NCBI RefSeq assembly: GCF_040712315.1
Contig: NC_134013.1
Span: 60,487,001-60,551,000 of the forward strand
From: Castanea sativa
Lineage: Eukaryota > Streptophyta > Magnoliopsida > Fagales > Fagaceae
Direction of reading: 5' to 3'
Length of the DNA stretch: 64,000 nucleotides
Below the pieces are notes generated by a model. That model was not told the origin of the DNA. It was given only the letters and a program-made list of their open reading frames with translations, and made no database searches. The translations under genes were made by a program, and so were the position numbers. Positions 12,601 through 23,600 of this stretch are shown here, piece after piece. The stretch's first letter is position 1, and each line of letters opens with the position of its first letter.

Positions 12601-15600
12601 AGGCAGAGACCCTGTCAAAGTAAACACATAAACTATTAGAACAGACCCCACTTCACGTACACTAAACATTTTGCCTTGATAATTAATGAAGAAAGCAGCA
12701 TATTGATAAGCACTTGTTTATTGACGATTTCTTCACTTTAACAGTCTTATTGCTACGTCGTTTCTTGCTTGCCGAACCAAGTTCAGCATCAAACTCTTCA
12801 TCTTCATCACCTGAAAAATAACATGACAAAAAATTTGGATCAGTTAAAATAATACAAGTTCAGAAAACCAAATGCAGAACACTTGAGTGAGGCATGAATC
12901 AGTTCCATACCAATTACTAACAAATTGGTGAAGAAAGGATGAGATGCTCATGGCCCAAAATGACCACAATTTCAGAATACAAGGATGTCAGGAAAAAAAA
13001 GTAGGTTAATGAGATTCCAGCTTTCTTGAAAAAATCTAAAAGCTAACCTTCAAATCCCCCATTTTCACTTGGTTTATGCAAGGCACGATATGATGGATCA
13101 TAAACACACATGACATCCATTATTTGACGCCTGGAAAACTCTAGAATTCTTTCAATAATCTGAAATTACATGAACAATAGTCAACAACCCAGGTGATAAC
13201 CATATGAAAACACAAGAATACTCTAAGCACTAAAAATATACAAGAAAAACCATGAATATCAACACTGCAAACATTTAAAAGAACACTAAATTAGAGCATT
13301 TGCCTCTTCTATAGCCAATGGACTCTAGCTCAAACAGTACCTCCTCTCCTTGTAAGAGCAAGCTGGAGGATGAGGTCGTGAATTCAAGACCCACCAGTGC
13401 AAAACTTAACCAAAAAAGAAGAAGAAGGCATTTACCTCTTCTTTATAGAGCTGCTTTTGCATTTGGTTATAAGCCATTACTGCTAGAGCTGCATGAATGG
13501 ACTCCAGAGCACAAAAGATTGATGAAACTATATCTGAATCTGACTGGAAAATTGCAAAAAAAATCATTAAGGAAAGAAGAGCAAAGACCAGAACTATTTG
13601 GCATCAAATCTCACTATCATAACATATAACAATAAACCATGTATTGGCAAACAATACTCCATTTTATCTACAACCAAGTACTAGTTATTTCAAAGAAAAA
13701 TCCAAAAATAACAACTTAGTAAGCTATAGTTAACAGCTTTGTACAAAAATTTCAAAATCTTAAGAGAAATGGAAATCAATAATAAAGTAAGTTGGAGAGA
13801 AATACAATTCAAGTAGCATAGCTTAAGTCCTTTTTTTTATATACATTGATAATTGGGGTTGGGGAGATTTGAAACCTAGATGTCTTCATTGAAAACACCA
13901 AGAGATGCCAATAGAGCTACAAGGCTCTTGGCAAAGCATAACTTAAGTCCTACAGAACCCACAAATAGGAAAGTAGAGATAATAGTAGCTCAAATGGTTG
14001 GGATATCAAAAAGAATGCCACATATCTGATAGCATCGCTAGGTTAAGGGCACAAATGGATTGAAATACCATTATATGGGGGAAGAAGTAGAAACAATAAT
14101 CAACCTTCCAAAAAAACAAAGGATTTGGTAATGCGATCACATCTAGGAGCAGTCAAGTCATAAAAATAAAAGATAGGTCAATCAAAGAAAGTTTTATATA
14201 TTATCTAAATTTATTAATAATTTAGTTGGTTTTTATGTGAATGACTGATGTCCAAAAAAAATTTGCATAACCCAGCAAATAAACAGAAATGAACTAGAAC
14301 TCTAAAATACATAGGAAAAGGAGGATTTGAAAAGGTTAGTTCCAAATTTACAGCCAATGATATGTTAAAAGTAACACGTTCCTATGATCAACTAGAAGCA
14401 ACACAATGCACCAGCATGGACTAAGTTGTTAAGCAACCAAGACTATCACCTTCCCAGCTAAGGTGGAAAAGTTAGAAAACATCAATATATTGGGAGGAAC
14501 TTGTGCTTATAATTTTATTAGCTGCAAAGCATTAGTTCCAACACAAAACGATAAAGAAAGTGAGGCAAAACTAAACATGGGGAAATTAGCAGTAAAAACC
14601 AAACATCATGACTTGCAAAAGGTATGAACTAAGGATGCATGGGAAATACATACACTACGCAGAACAGAAACATAATGGTAACAAGCTTACATGCTCGCAT
14701 TCATTATATGGGGGAAGAAGTAGAAACAATAATCAACCTTCCAAAAAAACAAAGGATTTGGTAATGCGATCACATCTAGGAGCAGTCAAGTCATAAAAAT
14801 AAAAGATAGGTCAATCAAAGAAAGTTTTATATATTATCTAAATTTATTAATAATTTAGTTGGTTTTTATGTGAATGACTGATGTCCAAAAAAAATTTGCA
14901 TAACCCAGCAAATAAACAGAAATGAACTAGAACTCTAAAATACATAGGAAAAGGAGGATTTGAAAAGGTTAGTTCCAAATTTACAGCCAATGATATGTTA
15001 AAAGTAACACGTTCCTATGATCAACTAGAAGCAACACAATGCACCAGCATGGACTAAGTTGTTAAGCAACCAAGACTATCACCTTCCCAGCTAAGGTGGA
15101 AAAGTTAGAAAACATCAATATATTGGGAGGAACTTGTGCTTATAATTTTATTAGCTGCAAAGCATTAGTTCCAACACAAAACGATAAAGAAAGTGAGGCA
15201 AAACTAAACATGGGGAAATTAGCAGTAAAAACTAAACATCATGACTTGCAAAGGTATGAACTAAGGATGCATGGGAAATACATACACTACGCAGAACAGA
15301 AACATAATGGTAACAAGCTTACATGCTCGCATTCATTATATGGGGGGAGAAGTAGAAACAATAATCAACCTTCCAAAAAACCAAAGGATTTGGTAATGCG
15401 ATCACATCTAGGAGCAGTCAAGTCATAAAAATAAAAGATTGGTCAATCAAAGAAAGTTTTATATATTATCTAAATTTATTAATAATTTAGTTGGTTTTTA
15501 TGTGAATGACTGATGTCCAAAAAAAATTTGCATAACCCAGCAAATAAACAGAAATGAACTAGAACTCTAAAATACATAGGAAAAGGAGGATTTGAAAAGG

Positions 15601-17074
15601 TTAGTTCCAAATTTACAGCCAATGATATGTTAAAAGTAACACGTTCCTATGATCAACTAGAAGCAACACAATGCACTAGCATGGACTAAGTTGTTAAGCA
15701 ACCAAGACTATCACCTTCCCAGCTAAGGTGGAAAAGTTAGAAAACATCAATATATTGGGAGGAACTTGTGCTTATAATTTTATTAGCTGCAAAGCATTAG
15801 TTCCAACACAAAACGATAAAGAAAGTGAGGCAAAACTAAACATGGGGAAATTAGCAGTAAAAACTAAACATCATGACTTGCAAAAGGTATGAACTAAGGA
15901 TGCATGGGAAATACGTACACTACGCAGAACAGAAACATAATGGTAACAAGCTTACATGCTCGCATTCATTATATGGGGGAAGAAGTAGAAACAATAATCA
16001 ACCTTCCAAAAAAACAAAGGATTTGGTAATGCGATCACATCTAGGAGCAGTCAAGTCCTAAAAATAAAAGATAGGTCAATCAAAGAAAGTTTTATATATT
16101 ATCTAAATTTATTAATAATTTAGTTGGTTTTTATGTGAATGACTGATGTCCAAAAAAAATTTGCATAACCCAGCAAATAAACAGAAATGAACTAGAACTC
16201 TAAAATACATAGGAAAAGGAGGATTTGAAAAGGTTAGTTCCAAATTTACAGCCAATGATATGTTAAAAGTAACACGTTCCTATGATCAACTAGAAGCAAC
16301 ACAATGCACCAGCATGGACTAAGTTGTTAAGCAACCAAGACTATCACCTTCCCAGCTAAGGTGGAAAAGTTAGAAAACATCAATATATTGGGAGGAACTT
16401 GTGCTTATAATTTTATTAGCTGCAAAGCATTAGTTCCAACACAAAACGATAAAGAAAGTGAGGCAAAACTAAACATGGGGAAATTAGCAGTAAAAACTAA
16501 ACATCATGACTTGCAAAAGGTATGAACTAAGGATGCATGGGAAATACATACACTACGCAGAACAGAAACATAATGGTAACAAGCTTACATGCTCGCATTC
16601 ATCAATGGTCAAGCCTTCTGCTCGATGTATTTGATGATCAAGAACCCTTAAAAGCCTAACAAGAATATCTACAGGAACCAAATGTAGAAGTTTCTTTGCA
16701 CGGATAGACATTATTTCATTTATTAGCATCCTAAGATCAGAAAGAGGCACTGCTAACCACTCTGCTTCATCCCGATCATCACTAAGAATTTCAGCTCTAC
16801 CACAGAAGTCCTCCAACAACTCACAAAAGTTTCCAATGGTGGCATCTGAACAAACATATAGAGCAAAATATTCACATATATATTATATACCAAAGAAATG
16901 AGAGATCAATTGAAGACAATACTAAAAGCAGAAAACCAGAAAAATCAACCTTGAAGCTCAGCGGGATCTGGTCCAACCGATGATGAGAAATCATCGCTAC
17001 TTTTCTTCTTTACTTTTGGTTTTCTAGAAGATGATGTCGATATGTTCTGCAATTCCATCTTCAAGATCAGAAAA

Positions 17075-17105
<31 letters not shown>

Positions 17106-18018
17106 TATACAACTCAATCATCAATTTCTAAAACCAAACTCAGACGTACATTAGCTACAACATAGTCAGGTTGATAATTGTGAGTTGCCCCGTAGTCTCT
17201 TTGAGCTTTACTTGTAATATGTATGCTTTGCTCAAAGGACTTCTTTTCAGGTACTGTACTGGTAGAGATTGGCTCCTTAATAGGACCTGAGAAACTTGAA
17301 CAATGCAATAAACAATAAGCACAGCAACGGTAAATTTAGATATGAAATAACCATAACAGCACAAAGAAAAAGATTTATTTTTTTATGCTTACACTCCAAG
17401 AAAAATGATCTCTTGAAAAATGAAAGTATACTTTATTAGCAAAAAGCAAAAGATTCAGCAATAGATCTCATACATCTAAAGTCCATTTTCCATCAAGATC
17501 TCGTACTTCACTTCAAAAGATCCCTTTGGATACATTTTTGTTTTTTGATAACCAACAGGAAATGTCCCTTTGGCAACAATTATTGGTTGAACTAAATGAA
17601 AAACTCCACAAAGAGTCATAAATGACAAAGAAACCAAGACACAAGAAAACATTTTTCTAAAGTTTACCTTGTGCAATTTGGAAATAGCTCCCACACCATG
17701 GTAGTCAAAGGTGAGCTGAGCACCCTAGGTGCCTGAGCAAGGCAAGTACCTTTATTGAGGCACCTGCCTTTAGAAAGCAAAGCAGGCAAGCACCTTAAAC
17801 AAAGCTCATGGTGCTTGAGGTGGGAGCCTCACTTATATTCAGCACCAATAAGAAAATGTGGCATTCATGTAATTTGGTAAAAAATATATATGGCATTTGT
17901 AATTAGGTCAAAATAAAAATTAAATAAACGCTGAAACAAAGTACAGAAGTAAAGGAACAAAGCAAAAAAAAAAAAAAACCCCACACAAATTGGGAACATA
18001 ATGGACAGCACAACAGTG

Positions 18019-18063
<45 letters not shown>

Positions 18064-21000
18064 TAGCTCTATTTCATCCCTTTCATTCTTTTTTTTCCCT
18101 CTTCAGCTCTTCCACTCTCACCTCTCAGGCAGGCTTTTTTTTTATCTTTCCTCATTTTCCTCTCACTGCTTTCTCTGTATCAACTCTTTATCTCCCAATC
18201 AATTTTTAGACAAAATAATAATAATCATAACCTTCAATCATGTAATCTTTTTGGCATTAGCTTTGATACTATTTTTTTAAGCTTGTTTTATATCCTAAGA
18301 TTAGATTAATTAATAGACTTAATTTTTTCATGCAACATATGTTAAAAACACTTGACTATAATATTTGAACATTAGATTGATATGATTTAAATTATATGTA
18401 TAATACCTGTATTTAGAATTTGCCAACTAGCGTAAAACGGGCTACTGCCTCACGACGAGTAATACAAGGTCATGGAACCATAAGGCTGCCTTTCGCCTTT
18501 GACTACCTTGCCTCACACTTTGGTAGATTTAATTATTGATCAAGGAAAATCATGGATGCAGCGGGATACTAGAGTAAATTTTTTTTTTCTCTGCACCTCT
18601 ATCATTCACATTTTCTCTATGAAATTAATGTTTTCTTTATAAGTTGTATTGTTTTTATGCCCTTTAGCATTTGTTTTTCTTTTATAATAAAATATAGCAT
18701 AATATGTGTTAACATATTGCCAATGAGTTCTAACTTGAGTGCATTTCCTCCTTCTATAAAGAACGGGATTGAGGGTGACATCATGAGTTCTAATCTAATT
18801 GCATGCATGTAGCTCACCAATCAAAAATATTTATTTATTTTTATATTAAGTAATGAAAATTTCTCTACCATATTATCATAAATTTTCAAGCATTGACTTA
18901 TCATCATGTCCATATTGTATTGTATACATATCCTGTATCAATATCATTGCTTTCTAGTAAATGGCTTTTTAGACCTTTTTTTTTTTTTTTTAAACAAAGA
19001 TGGTTCAGACATTTTCTACAAGACCTAAAAATGAATTAATGTAAATTCAACATAAGTCCCAAGAGGATGAGGAGAACTCTAAAGAGGAAGAAAAAATGAT
19101 TGCTAAGTACCAAATCAAGAGTTTTCTTTTTATTTTTTTTGGAGGGGGGGGGGGAAGTAATAATTTTTACGGAAAAAAAAATGATCATTTTCTTCATAAG
19201 AGAATAATTTTTTTGAAAGATCGATCGCTCAAATGCAAGTGCCCAAATATATTTAAGCGCTTCTCTTACTCTAACTGCAAAGAAGTTTGATGCAACCATG
19301 GAAAAAAGAGATCTAGTAGATAAATATACAAGTCTCAATTTAGGTAACAGAGCTTTCATTGTGTGGGACCCTTATGCGATGTTAGACAGATGTGAGACTT
19401 GTGCGGTTTTATAGGTTGAGTCAAAAGTAGTATAGGATTACATTAGTTTATTACTTAAGCTATTATTTCATAAGTTATGGTTAATTTCATCATGAATCAA
19501 GATATATAATTAGGTGGATCCGCTTCTAGGTGGATCCGCACATCTATAGCCCAATTCTCGGTATTGTTTAATGGGTCTCCGGCTGATTTTTTTGGGAGTT
19601 CGAGGGGATTGAGACAAGGGGACCCGCTTTCGCCCATGTTGTTTCTGGTTTTGATGGAGGTTCTCAGTAAGATAATGCAAAGAGCTGAAGGGGCTGGGTT
19701 AGTTCAAGGCTTTAGGGCCCACGGTGGACGGGGGGGAGGGGTTTGTGTATCGCATCTATTGTTTGCGGATAATACGATTCTGTTTTGCGATGCTGATGAG
19801 GAGCAGATTCTTTATATTTGGATGCTTCTTCTTTGTTTCCAGGCAGTGACAGGTTTAAAGGTTAACGTGCTGAAAAGTGAGATGGTTCCTATTGGGGAGG
19901 TTCCTAATATCCACGTCCTAGCAGAGCTTTTGGGATGCCGGATTGGATCTTTGCCTATGACCTATCTTGGTATGCCTTTGGGGGCGTCCTTCAAGTCACC
20001 TACTGTTTGGAATCCTATCTTGGAGAATTTTGAGCGTAAGTTGGCCGGTTGGAAGAAGATGTATTTGTCAAAAGGTGGAAGACTAATGTTGCTTAAAAGC
20101 ACTTTATCTAATCTCCCCACTTATTATTTGTCTCTTTTTACCATTCCTACGCATGTGGCCAATAAAATTGAGAGGTTGCAAAGGGATTTCTTGTGGGGGG
20201 ACTTCAAGTTTCATTTGGTGGGATGGGACAAGGTGTGTGCACCTTTGAAATATGGTGGGTTAGGGGTAAGGAAATTAACTACTTTTAATAAAGCTTTACT
20301 AGGGAAGTGGTTATGGAGGTTTGGGATTGAGGAGACAAGGCTTTGGAGAAGGGTCATAGCCCTCAAGTTTGGGGAAGAATGGGGGGGATGGAAGTCCAAG
20401 CTAGGTAGAGGGGCGCATGGGTGTGGCTTGTGGAGAAGCATCCGCATGGGACGGGAGGATTTTAGCAAGAATACTTGCTTTGAGGTAGGGGTGGGGGATA
20501 GAGTGAAGCTTTGGACTGATCATTGGTGTGGGGAGTCTCCTCTTCAGCTGTCTTTTCCGAGCGTGTATGGGATTGCATCCAATAAAGAGGCATCGGTGGC
20601 CTCTTCTCTTGAACGGTTGGGGATTGAGGAGCGGAGAAGCTGGAATGTTCATTTTATTCGGAGACCTAATGATTGGAAAATGGGTGGGGTGGATGATTTT
20701 CTCCATACCTTGGGTTCTAATCTTCCTCCCACTGAAAATGTAGATCGTATGCGATAGAAGTTGACAAAGAATGGAGACTTTGATATTCGTTCGTTTTACA
20801 ATAAGTTGAGAAGCCCCACGCCCATTATTTTCCCTTGGAAAGGGGTTTGGAAGGTTAAGGCTCCTCGGCGTGTTTCCTTCTTTGTGTGGACTGCTGCATG
20901 GGATAGGATTCTTACAGGGGATAATTTGAGGGGTAGAGGGTTGGATTTTGTCGATTGGTGTATCATGTGTCGCAGTAATGGAGAGACGGCGGATCATTTG

Positions 21001-23419
21001 TTACTACACTGTGAAAAGGCTTCTCGACTGTGGAGTTTGGTATTTAGATCTTTTGGGTTTTCTTGGGTCTTGCCTAGATCAGTTGCGGATACTCTATTCA
21101 GTTGGTGGAATTGGCCTGGAAAGCATTCGTCTAGCATTTGGAATTTAGCTCCTTTATGCTTGATGTGGTGTCTCTGGAGGGAGCGCAATAGGAGGACGTT
21201 CGAGGACATGGAAAGCTCAGATGACCAGCTTTTGGCCTCTCTTAGTGGCACTCTGTTTGATTGGTCTAGGGATAGGGGACTCACCTCTAATGATTCTCTC
21301 CCTATGTTCCTTAGTTCTCTCCTGTGTACTTAGTTTTTTTTCCTTTCTTTTTCTTTTTACTCTTTCTTTTCCCTTTGTACTTATCTCTCTGCCTTATGTT
21401 TTTTGGCATAAGGTAGTGTTCTTGAATATATATATTTTTTACCTATCAAAAAAAATAATTATCTACAATTCACGAGAATCAAGAATATTTTCATAACTTA
21501 TTCTAGCCCAAAAGTTTCTAAGAGTTTCTAAAGTGCCTTGAGTTTATTTTCATTGAATCTAAGTTCGTCTTTTATAAGAGTCTTAGTCTTTAGTTTACCA
21601 GCCAATTAAGGGGTCCTATCTCTATATTAGGGAAGAGATCAATAGTGTCATATAAATATGCTTAGTGTAAAGAAATCAAGGATCTTGATTAAAAGAATAT
21701 TTAGTGATTTGAGTTTTGAGGCATGATTGCCTAGCACGTTCTCTCTTCTTCTTCTTTGGCACGCTAAGTACTGTTCATGGACATTGTTCAACCCTGAACA
21801 TTGACAACATTTTCTATTCCTTCTCTCTTTGCAAGCCCAAATTAAGCCCTTCTTCCAAATCCTAAATCCCTACATATTTGGCCGTACCAAATAGCCACCA
21901 AATAAGCTATCAAATCAGCCATAGATTTCCACATAAACCCACCGCACAAAAATTTTCAGCAATCTATTTACTCCAAGAAAAATTCTCGTCCTTATTCCCC
22001 ATTATTTAAAACTCTACTCAATATTTGAACCCTAACACTTTCTTCTAAATTTCTAAACCTTAAATCCACTAATTCTCTGAACCCTAAGCCTACCAAAAGC
22101 CTGTGTCATTAAATATTTCCTCTTATGTCAAAGTCATTGCTTAATTTAAACTAAGAGACAATCCCAAAAACCCTAAAGCATAGATAGGAAACAAGAGTTG
22201 CATGGTTACTTGCACATCAAAATTCAATGATAAAACATCATCAAAAGTAAATGCACCATCAATGAAAGTTGTTTCAATTCACAGTCAGTAGCAACACGTT
22301 TAAAGGAAGAAAACGGTAAACGAGTACTTTGATTACCTGCAGTACTGCACTCAAATGCTTCCGAACTACATCGTAGAACTTGTTCATGTAGTTCTAAAGG
22401 CTCCACATATCCATATGGAACTGCCCTTGTATCGTCTCTGAGAATCCTGCAGATGACAACACACGTAAGAAAACAACAATAACAGTTATTGCAATAATGA
22501 TTATAACGTCATTACTCCAATCAACAGGTTCTCCATCAACATTAATGGGGAATTGAAATCCAGAGAAACCACACAAACCACTGGCCGAGGCACTTTTTGA
22601 GAAAGACGACACTGACAGTCATTTTTTACCAGTAACTGGATAAATAGCACGCAGATTCAATTTGGAAAAAAAAGAATTATCATAAATAATTACCACATTT
22701 ACATTTACCAAGCATCTCAAACAGTTTCGAATTTCCAAATTCTACTGAATTAAGGAAAAATAAATTAAAAAATCAAAATACTAAGAATTACTTTCCAAAA
22801 AAAAATGAAACAGTTCCAAATAAAATCAGTTGTACTGTTGCATTTTCAAAAGATTTCAGCGAAAATGTAATATCAAAATTTTGAATCACAACTCTGTTAA
22901 CGGCTAAAGTCCACTTCAATCACATATAATCACCAAATTCATAAACGTAACATATTTTTTAGCAATTCAAATTCGTTGAAGTTCGAACTTCTTCGAGCTT
23001 ATAAGCTAAACCACTTCAAAAATTCAAAATTCAAAATTCAAAATTGCAAACTAAAAAAAAAATTTTGAATTAGGTACATTATTCGAGCATAACCGTAAGA
23101 GTCAAACTGAAATTACATTTCTCAACTACTTGGTGAGAAACACTTACAAGTAAGACACGTCGGTTTGGCGGAGCAGATCAGAGATTCGAGTAGCTTGAGA
23201 GAGAACCTCGGCGCGATTGAGCGACCTGAAGCTACCGCCGCTGCGAGGCTCGTCGAAGAGGCGGAGGTCCTGATCGGAAGCGCCGCAGAAGACAGGGAGC
23301 GAAGGCAGAGGCAAGCACGGCGCGACCTCCGAGTGTATGGTGTTGGAGAGTCCGATTCCGCGCTGGCCCTGGCCCGAGCCGGAGCCCGAACCCGAACCCG
23401 AATTGATTGGATAGCTCAT
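1..23419 (-). CDS. SCC2: Sister chromatid cohesion protein SCC2 (NIPBL/Nipped-B cohesin loader), partial at the 3' end
   Basis: Family role: SCC2 with SCC4 loads the cohesin ring on chromatin in the nucleus. Coding exons on minus, in order: 23419-23148, 22446-22337, 17286-17150, 17046-16950, 16845-16589, 13543-13436, 13159-13048, 12810-12714, 12611-12425, 12318-11887, 11812-11280, 11195-10985, 10909-10859, 10737-10579, 10494-10327, 5633-5334, 5257-5105, 4387-4218, 3248-3140, 1644-1483, 1397-1293, 1225-992, 614-481, 398-108, 22-<1. All introns are GT-AG and every phase joins, giving 4,611 nt or 1,537 codons with no stop. Plant SCC2 is about 1,800-1,900 residues, so roughly the last sixth lies outside the window. 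Landmarks: conserved N-terminus ([20 protein letters not shown]), PHD finger at residues 671-715, then HEAT repeats. The start is the first ATG before that conserved block. No damage is visible. Confidence 0.95.
992..1644 (-). CDS. SCC2: SCC2 exons 20-22
   Basis: Exons are 1644-1483 (54 codons), 1397-1293 (35 codons) and 1225-992 (78 codons), all in phase 0. They encode [40 protein letters not shown], and a segment that begins [19 protein letters not shown] and ends [16 protein letters not shown]. The loop of about 25 residues around [13 protein letters not shown] looks like a variable insertion between helices. Confidence 0.93.
1951..2036 (-). repeat. tRNA-derived SINE-like repeat in an SCC2 intron
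   Basis: On minus, an A-box-like motif (TAGCTCAACTGACG) is followed about 40 bases later by a B-box-like motif (GGGTTCAAATTC). That is the internal RNA polymerase III promoter layout of tRNA-derived SINEs. The same layout recurs elsewhere in the window (9163, 13308, 13849, 18718, 58127). It is not a functional tRNA because no cloverleaf can be drawn. Confidence 0.5.
3140..4387 (-). CDS. SCC2: SCC2 exons 18-19
   Basis: Exons are 4387-4218 and 3248-3140. Exon 18 ends two bases into a Lys codon completed by exon 19. The translation passes through [20 protein letters not shown] and [20 protein letters not shown]. The intron between them carries a 219-bp tandem duplication beginning 16 bases upstream of the exon 19 acceptor. 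The next intron (1645-3139) holds a SINE-like fragment and otherwise nothing I can name. Confidence 0.93.
3264..3701. repeat. 219-bp tandem duplication in the intron between SCC2 exons 18 and 19
   Basis: Two adjacent copies, 3264-3482 and 3483-3701, look identical on reading. The first begins 16 bases from the exon 19 acceptor but does not include that acceptor. It is purely intronic, with no effect on the reading frame. Confidence 0.9.
5105..5633 (-). CDS. SCC2: SCC2 exons 16-17
   Basis: Exons are 5633-5334 (100 codons) and 5257-5105 (51 codons), both in phase 0. The translation starts [18 protein letters not shown] and continues through a Nipped-B helical-repeat segment to [18 protein letters not shown]. 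Exon 16 is separated from exon 15 by a 4.7-kb intron (5634-10326) that is mostly transposon sequence. From 5700 to about 6480 that intron holds only unassigned AT-rich sequence. Confidence 0.94.
6644..7742. mobile_element. Non-autonomous terminal-inverted-repeat transposon, copy 1
   Basis: Termini are CGCTCCGTTTGTTTCGA on the left and its near-complement ending AAACAAACAGAGTG on the right. They are flanked by a 3-bp duplication TTA (6641-6643 and 7743-7745). The interior is rich in TAAAATATTTT motifs and has no transposase. A second copy in the opposite orientation lies at 31963-32995. A 3-bp duplication fits PIF/Harbinger or CACTA-type elements. I cannot decide between them. Confidence 0.8.
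9163..9268 (+). repeat. tRNA-derived SINE-like repeat inside the intron 15 LINE
   Basis: An A-box-like stretch (TAACTCAACTAGCA) and a B-box-like stretch (GGGTTCAAGACC) lie about 55 bases apart. An A-rich end (AATAGAAAAATAAAA) follows. The copy interrupts the LINE protein remnant. Confidence 0.55.
10327..12318 (-). CDS. SCC2: SCC2 exons 10-15 (PHD finger and cohesin-loader HEAT repeats)
   Basis: Exons are 12318-11887, 11812-11280, 11195-10985, 10909-10859, 10737-10579 and 10494-10327. Exon 11 holds a C4HC3 PHD zinc finger: spacing C-x2-C-x11-C-x2-C-x4-H-x2-C-x14-C-x2-C, residues about 671-715, starting [20 protein letters not shown] finger in SCC2 is characteristic of plants, and PHD fingers usually read histone H3 tails (family knowledge). 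Exons 13-15 match the cohesin-loader HEAT region ([35 protein letters not shown]). All eight zinc ligands are intact. Confidence 0.95.
12425..13543 (-). CDS. SCC2: SCC2 exons 6-9
   Basis: Exons are 13543-13436, 13159-13048, 12810-12714 and 12611-12425. The translation runs from [17 protein letters not shown] through [20 protein letters not shown], an acidic and basic linker ([12 protein letters not shown], then a Lys-rich stretch), to [20 protein letters not shown]. The order and wording follow plant SCC2. Exon 8 ends two bases into a codon and exon 9 supplies the third, which fixes the splice sites. No stop or shift is present. Confidence 0.93.
13308..13420 (+). repeat. tRNA-derived SINE-like repeat next to SCC2 exon 6
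   Basis: It shares the pattern GCCAATGGACTCTAGCTCAA, a B-box-like TTCAAGACCCACC and an A-rich end with the copies at 9163 and 58127. It ends about 16 bases from the exon 6 donor side of the gene, in antisense. Confidence 0.55.
13849..13937 (-). repeat. tRNA-derived SINE-like repeat in SCC2 intron 5
   Basis: On minus it carries a GCTCTATTGGC-like A-box region and a GGTTTCAAATC B-box region. Its wording is closest to the copy at 1951-2036 (the shared ATAATTGGGG and GAAACACCA segments on plus). Confidence 0.5.
14069..16599. repeat. Four-copy 633-bp tandem array reaching into SCC2 exon 5
   Basis: Units start at 14069, 14702, 15334 and 15967, and the last ends at 16599 (periods 633, 632, 633, 633). 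Copies differ by only a few bases. The minus-strand end of each unit includes AATGCGAGCAT followed by GTAAGC, which is the last 11 bases of SCC2 exon 5 plus its splice donor. Only the rightmost copy is joined to the real exon. The other three are decoy donors inside the intron. Short open frames in the array are by-products of the repetition. Confidence 0.95.
16589..17286 (-). CDS. SCC2: SCC2 exons 3-5
   Basis: Exons are 17286-17150, 17046-16950 and 16845-16589. Exons 3-4 encode a polar, probably disordered linker with a basic run ([13 protein letters not shown]) that could act in nuclear import or DNA contact (inference). Exon 5 begins the folded part ([18 protein letters not shown]). It ends DECEH at a GTAAGC donor. 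The last 11 bases of exon 5 and the donor lie inside the last copy of the 633-bp tandem array at 14069-16599. A (TA)n microsatellite at about 17083-17108 sits in the short intron between exons 3 and 4. Confidence 0.94.
17700..18515. mobile_element. Possible non-autonomous DNA transposon in SCC2 intron 2
   Basis: The left end (GTAGTCAAAGGTGAGC near 17701) and the right end (GCCTTTGACTACC near 18497-18510) are complementary over about 13 bases. The sequence inside is non-coding and includes a (CT)n run. I found no clear target duplication, so the boundaries and class are uncertain. Confidence 0.35.
18027..18060. repeat. (CT)n microsatellite
   Basis: An uninterrupted CT/TC dinucleotide run of about 34 bases within SCC2 intron 2. 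Confidence 0.95.
18718..18826 (+). repeat. Degenerate SINE-like repeat in SCC2 intron 2
   Basis: It starts GCCAATGAGTTCTAACTTGA like the copy at 9163, keeps the AGCTCACCAATC end, but has a damaged B-box region. It is the oldest-looking of these copies. Confidence 0.4.
19513..21454 (+). mobile_element. 5'-truncated L1-type LINE in SCC2 intron 2, nearly open
   Basis: The reading frame from about 19564 to 21333 is open except for one TAG at 20755-20757. It shows the reverse-transcriptase motifs [15 protein letters not shown] and [11 protein letters not shown], the thumb region, and a zinc-binding C-terminal domain ([20 protein letters not shown], then CIMC and HLLLHC). It ends in an A-rich tail at about 21449. 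A 7-bp AT-rich candidate target duplication (ATAATTA) lies at 19506-19512 and 21455-21461. It is antisense to SCC2. The 5' half (endonuclease and catalytic start of the reverse transcriptase) is missing, so it cannot move by itself. Confidence 0.85.
21460..22330. other. Rest of SCC2 intron 2, possible LTR remnant
   Basis: AT-rich, non-coding. The part at about 21480-21810, together with 19363-19512 on the other side of the LINE, has a mixed composition that could be an old LTR split by the LINE. I found no termini, so this is a guess. The remainder shows nothing recognisable. Confidence 0.25.
22337..23419 (-). CDS. SCC2: SCC2 exons 1-2 (N-terminal segment)
   Basis: Exon 1 is 23419-23148 and exon 2 is 22446-22337. 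Residues 1-127 begin with a Ser/Gly repeat (SGSGSGSG) and then the [20 protein letters not shown] block that is strongly conserved in plant SCC2. The N-terminal region is where SCC2 proteins bind SCC4/MAU2 in other systems (family knowledge). Exon 1 is GC-rich, unlike the AT-rich introns. Intron 1 (22447-23147) is about 0.7 kb. I see nothing but AT-rich sequence in it. Confidence 0.93.
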
Positions 23420-23600
23420 CGATTGGTGAACCGCCGGTGAGTCCGAGATGATGACGACGATGATTCGGAGTGCGAAGAGAGCATGTAGGGAGTGGTACGA
23501 AGCGTAATAATGCGGAAATCTGAGGGCGGTTTTTGGAAAGGGAATTAGGGTTTTTTTTTTTTTGGTTCGAGCTGAGAGTTTCGAAAGCCCTAGACTTAGA
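23420..23600 (-). promoter_or_regulatory. Probable SCC2 5'UTR and core promoter region
   Basis: This is the sequence directly upstream of the SCC2 ATG. It is GC-rich near the start codon and then passes into a poly(T) tract on plus (23553-23565). No convincing TATA box is visible, which is common for plant housekeeping genes. The transcription start cannot be set from sequence alone. Confidence 0.4.

Noticed and set aside
14608..16061. Three similar short open frames (62-110 codons) sharing one protein sequence
   Set aside because: They are the same frame in successive copies of the 633-bp tandem array, lie in an SCC2 intron on the wrong strand, and have no protein-like features.
14069..16599. 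CRISPR-like or satellite origin for the regular array
   Set aside because: Units are 633 bp with no spacers, include part of a host exon, and lie in a plant intron. This is a local tandem duplication.
20211..20997. Long minus-strand frames (85 and 198 codons) in SCC2 intron 2
   Set aside because: They are antisense shadows of the LINE reverse-transcriptase frame on plus. They do not match SCC2 and have no family motif.
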